From: Acidimicrobiales bacterium
GTDB taxonomy: Bacteria; Actinomycetota; Acidimicrobiia; Acidimicrobiales; Ilumatobacteraceae
Reading direction: 5' to 3'
NCBI GenBank assembly: GCA_030833305.1
Contig: JAURHL010000107.1
Coordinates: 1-6,945 of the forward strand
DNA: 6,945 nucleotides
Positions 4,837 to 6,945 of this stretch are shown here, one piece after another. The position numbers were made by a program, and so were the translations under genes. How positions within the stretch are numbered: the first letter of the stretch is position 1; every line of letters starts with the position of its first letter. Below the pieces are notes generated by a model. It saw only the letters and a program-made list of their open reading frames with translations. It searched no databases and was not told the origin of the DNA.

Positions 4837-6019
4837 GGTGTCGCATCAGGTCGACGATCTCGGGTCGTTCGCGCAGACGGGCGAACTCGGGGGCGGAGGC
4901 CAGCGTCGCGAGCAGGAGGGTCGGCTCGGCATCGGAACGCGCGGCGACCGTCAGCCATTGGGCGGCGTTCTCGTCGTCACCCAACGTCGCGGTGCACAGA
5001 GCCACCAGGATCGCGACCTGCCCCGAGCGTGACAAGGCGAAGACGCGCGATCCGTATCGTGCGGCCACCTCGGGACGTCCGGTGCGACGCAGCACGTCCA
5101 CCAGGACGGCGGCGGACTGCGTTCGGTCGTTCTGATGCGGTTCGGGTAGCCGGGACACGACACGCTCCACCAACGGTTCGAGCTGCGCGGGCGTGGCGGC
5201 ATGGGGTGGCCACCATTGACCGGCGCGCCGTCCGGCCAGATCGTCGAGCACGACCGCGACCGCGGCCTCGTCGCGACCGGATTTCAGGAGTTGGTGCGCC
5301 TCCCACCACGGCGAGGTGACCTGCGGGGGTACCAACATGCCGGGGCGACCGGACATCCATGCTTGGTCCTCGGCATCGGCGTGCACGCGGCGAACCGGTG
5401 CTCGCGATGCAACCAGTTGCATCTGCAAGACCAGCAAGATGGCAGCGAAGGCGGCCAAGGGACGCAGGTCCTCGATCAACACCATCAGCACGAACGCCAC
5501 CGCGGTCGCGGGTGGGCTGATGCGCGCCATCACCGCCCGGCCCCGACCGGGCCTGAAGACGTCGATGATCTCGCCGGCGATGGTGCCGCCGTCGAGAGGA
5601 AGGACCGGGATGAGATTGAAAAGCCCGATCATCGGTCCGGCCCACCAGATGGCGAGCGACGAATAGTCCGACGCGTATTCATCGTGCGAGAGCGGATTCA
5701 CTCCCATCACGAGGAGGGCGGCCACGCCGAGAACGATCTGAATCCCCGGGCCGGCCAGAGCGATGGAAGCTCGTTCGCCGCGCGTGAGCGCCCGCGTGGG
5801 GGTGAACGACGCGTATCCCGCGAGAAAGTCCAGCGAGATACTGGCGGTGGCGCCCGTACGTCGGGCGGCGACCGCGTGCCCCAACTCGTGAACGAGGGTG
5901 AAAACAGTGACCGAACCGGCCAGCCAATATCCCATGGGTTGGCCGTTCACCACCACGATCAACAGCATGAACAGGACGAATCCGGGTCGTATCTGTACGG
6001 GAAACCCGAGGACGCGCAT
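4820..6019 (-). CDS. Site-2-protease-type M50 membrane metallopeptidase with a long C-terminal tail
   Basis: A 399-residue integral membrane protein of the M50 (site-2 protease) family, which cleaves substrates within the membrane. The zinc motif HELGH (44-48) lies in an early hydrophobic segment. A second signature, NLIPVLPLDGG (135-145), supplies the third zinc ligand, Asp143. Hydrophobic segments are seen at about 13-24, 30-50, 84-106, 120-140 and 170-200. There are no CBS or PDZ domains. Residues ~203-399 form a long soluble tail rich in Ala, Leu and Arg (for example WWEAHQLLKSGRDEAAVAVV and AAQWLTVAARSDAEPTLLLA) that looks helical and TPR-like by eye. Which substrate is cleaved is unknown; the adjoining genes give no anti-sigma partner. 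The ATG at 6019 begins MRVLGFPVQIRPGFVLFMLL, a normal family start, and has a TANNNT box 6 nt upstream. It converges on the ygfZ-like gene with a 17-nt overlap and is divergent from ppdK. Confidence 0.93.
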   Translation of the reverse strand: MRVLGFPVQIRPGFVLFMLLIVVVNGQPMGYWLAGSVTVFTLVHELGHAVAARRTGATASISLDFLAGYASFTPTRALTRGERASIALAGPGIQIVLGVAALLVMGVNPLSHDEYASDYSSLAIWWAGPMIGLFNLIPVLPLDGGTIAGEIIDVFRPGRGRAVMARISPPATAVAFVLMVLIEDLRPLAAFAAILLVLQMQLVASRAPVRRVHADAEDQAWMSGRPGMLVPPQVTSPWWEAHQLLKSGRDEAAVAVVLDDLAGRRAGQWWPPHAATPAQLEPLVERVVSRLPEPHQNDRTQSAAVLVDVLRRTGRPEVAARYGSRVFALSRSGQVAILVALCTATLGDDENAAQWLTVAARSDAEPTLLLATLASAPEFARLRERPEIVDLMRHLNSAG

Positions 6020-6025
6020 GGAGAG

Positions 6026-6031
6026 ATGCTA
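6026..6031 (-). promoter_or_regulatory. Putative -10 element TAGCAT for the M50 protease
   Basis: Read on the minus strand, TAGCAT (plus-strand ATGCTA) ends 6 nt before the ATG at 6019, again a leaderless-type spacing. The intervening CTCTCC is pyrimidine-rich and gives no Shine-Dalgarno. A -35 element was not recognised. It occupies one side of the 69-nt divergent region shared with ppdK. Confidence 0.42.
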
Positions 6032-6074
6032 CGGGACGTGAGATCACCGGTGGAGGGGTGACGGGACTGCGTCG

Positions 6075-6080
6075 TAGACT
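6075..6080 (+). promoter_or_regulatory. Putative -10 element TAGACT for pyruvate phosphate dikinase
   Basis: TAGACT ends 8 nt before the GTG at 6089, the same spacing as at the groES-like gene. TCTCGATC between them holds no Shine-Dalgarno. This supports GTG 6089 and a leaderless transcript. No clear -35 is seen. Confidence 0.42.
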
Positions 6081-6088
6081 TCTCGATC

Positions 6089-6945
6089 GTGCCGTACGTC
6101 TACTCTTTCGATCACAATCACCGTCGTCCTCCCATGCAGATGAAGGACCTACTCGGAGGCAAGGGAGCCAACCTCGCCGAGATGACGAGCGTGCTCAAAC
6201 TCCCGGTTCCTCCGGGTTTCACGATCTCCACCGACGCGTGCCGCGACTACATGGTTTCTGGTTGGCCGAAGAGTCTCGACGCCGAGATCGCGCGACAGGT
6301 CGCCAAACTCGAGAAAGCGATGAAGCGTAAGTTGGGCGACCCGAAGGATCCGTTGCTCGTCAGTGTGCGCTCGGGAGCGAAGTTCTCCATGCCGGGAATG
6401 ATGGACACGGTCCTGAATCTCGGACTGAACGATCAGAGCGTGAAGGGTCTCGCCAAGGTCACCGGTGACGAACGCTTCGCGTACGACTCGTATCGCCGAT
6501 TCATCGCCATGTACGGCCGGATCGTTCTCGGTGTCGACGGATCACACTTCGAACATCCTCTCGAGGATGCAAAGAGCGTGGCCGGTGTGAAAACCGACGC
6601 GGATCTGACCGCGGAGACGTTGAAGGGCCTGTGCACGAAGTACCTCGCGGTCGTGAAGACCGAAACCGGCAAGGCGTTCCCGCAAGCCCCCGACAAGCAG
6701 TTGCGTGGGGCCGTCGAGGCCGTGTTCAAGAGTTGGAACGGCGCGCGGGCCATCGCGTACCGCGTGCGCGAGAAGATCTCGCACGATCTGGGCACCGCCG
6801 TGAACGTGCAGGCCATGGTGTTCGGCAATCGCGACGACAACTCGGGCACCGGAGTGGGCTTCACCCGCAATGCGGCCACGGGTGAGAACGTTCCGTACGG
6901 TGACTTCCTCGTCAACGCTCAGGGCGAGGACGTGGTGGCCGGTAT
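6089..6945 (+). CDS. ppdK: Pyruvate, phosphate dikinase, N-terminal part (runs off the window)
   Basis: The first 285 codons of a protein that is usually about 870-900 residues. PPDK interconverts pyruvate + ATP + Pi and PEP + AMP + PPi, linking glycolysis and gluconeogenesis in the cytosol. Only the ATP-grasp nucleotide-binding domain is present here. It starts VPYVYSFDHNHRRPPMQMKD, then LLGGKGANLAEMTSV (21-35, with the ATP-contact Lys25) and LPVPPGFTIST. Next are VRSGAKFSMPGMMDT (93-107, Arg94 the ATP-binding arginine), RFIAMYGRIVLGVDGSHFE, FPQAPDKQL, FKSWNGARAIAYR, GTAVNVQAMVFGN, GTGVGFTRNAATGE and finally GDFLVNAQGEDVVAG. The segment after YSF is His/Pro-rich instead of the Gly-rich GGG-AEG seen in many PPDKs. 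The frame is uninterrupted to the window end. GTG 6089 is selected because YVYSF is the conserved N-terminus and a TANNNT box lies upstream. The phospho-histidine and PEP domains lie beyond the window. Confidence 0.95.
   Translation, partial: MPYVYSFDHNHRRPPMQMKDLLGGKGANLAEMTSVLKLPVPPGFTISTDACRDYMVSGWPKSLDAEIARQVAKLEKAMKRKLGDPKDPLLVSVRSGAKFSMPGMMDTVLNLGLNDQSVKGLAKVTGDERFAYDSYRRFIAMYGRIVLGVDGSHFEHPLEDAKSVAGVKTDADLTAETLKGLCTKYLAVVKTETGKAFPQAPDKQLRGAVEAVFKSWNGARAIAYRVREKISHDLGTAVNVQAMVFGNRDDNSGTGVGFTRNAATGENVPYGDFLVNAQGEDVVAG

Noticed and set aside
5535..5552. GCCCGG/CCGGGC inverted repeat in the protease gene
   Set aside because: Only a 6-bp stem in GC-rich coding DNA; it is expected by chance and has no regulatory position.
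5201..6061. A 286-codon plus-strand frame opposite the protease gene
   Set aside because: It is antisense to a protein with clear HELGH and LPLDGG motifs; its own translation is rich in Gly, Arg, Asp and His with no pattern.
6058..6330. A 90-codon plus-strand frame starting just before ppdK
   Set aside because: It is out of frame with pyruvate phosphate dikinase, which reads without interruption through the same bases.
1..6945. Search for CRISPR arrays, insertion sequences, tRNA/rRNA genes, toxin-antitoxin pairs or defence genes
   Set aside because: No spaced direct repeats, terminal inverted repeats, transposase motifs or RNA-gene signatures were seen. Every long region is covered by a housekeeping or enzyme gene.

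Overview
This is a densely packed, high-GC window (roughly two thirds G+C by eye) carrying ordinary chromosomal housekeeping genes. GTG starts are frequent, there is almost no intergenic DNA, hisI lies directly before trpE, and several genes appear to be leaderless. Together these point to an actinobacterium. The gene style resembles Acidimicrobiia (Ilumatobacter-like lineages), but that placement is inference.

Layout. At 1-114 is the C-terminal tail of a homocysteine S-methyltransferase, with an in-frame TAG as the first codon of the window. At 124-1125 (+) is an aldo/keto reductase. Convergent with it, and overlapping its 3' end by 23 nt, is a small alpha/beta hydrolase at 1103-1738 (-). 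That hydrolase is divergent from a four-gene block on the plus strand: a GroES-like co-chaperonin (1764-2123), hisI (2130-2489), trpE (2492-4024) and a YgfZ/GcvT-like folate-binding protein (4021-4836). Spacings inside the block are 6 nt, 2 nt and a 4-nt ATGA overlap, so it is very likely one operon. A site-2-protease-type membrane metallopeptidase (4820-6019, -) converges on it with a 17-nt overlap. After a 69-nt divergent promoter region comes the 5' part of pyruvate phosphate dikinase (6089 to the window end, +).

How the genes fit together. HisI (histidine) and TrpE (tryptophan) are amino-acid biosynthesis enzymes whose adjacency is common in actinobacteria. The GroES-like and YgfZ proteins are protein-homeostasis and Fe-S-maintenance factors that share the transcript. 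The flanking AKR, hydrolase, protease and PPDK are separate transcription units.

Regulatory picture. Each of the five genes that begins a transcription unit has a TANNNT hexamer ending 6-8 nt before its start codon and no convincing Shine-Dalgarno sequence. Two of the operon-internal genes (trpE and ygfZ) instead have purine-rich Shine-Dalgarno sequences. Between the hydrolase and the groES-like gene the two hexamers are one 10-bp palindrome serving both strands.

I see no mobile element, CRISPR array, tRNA, rRNA, defence cassette or other obviously new system. The points that most deserve a second look are the symmetric promoter, the GroES-like protein that seems to lack the roof hairpin, and two adjoining perfect hairpins at the end of hisI just before trpE.
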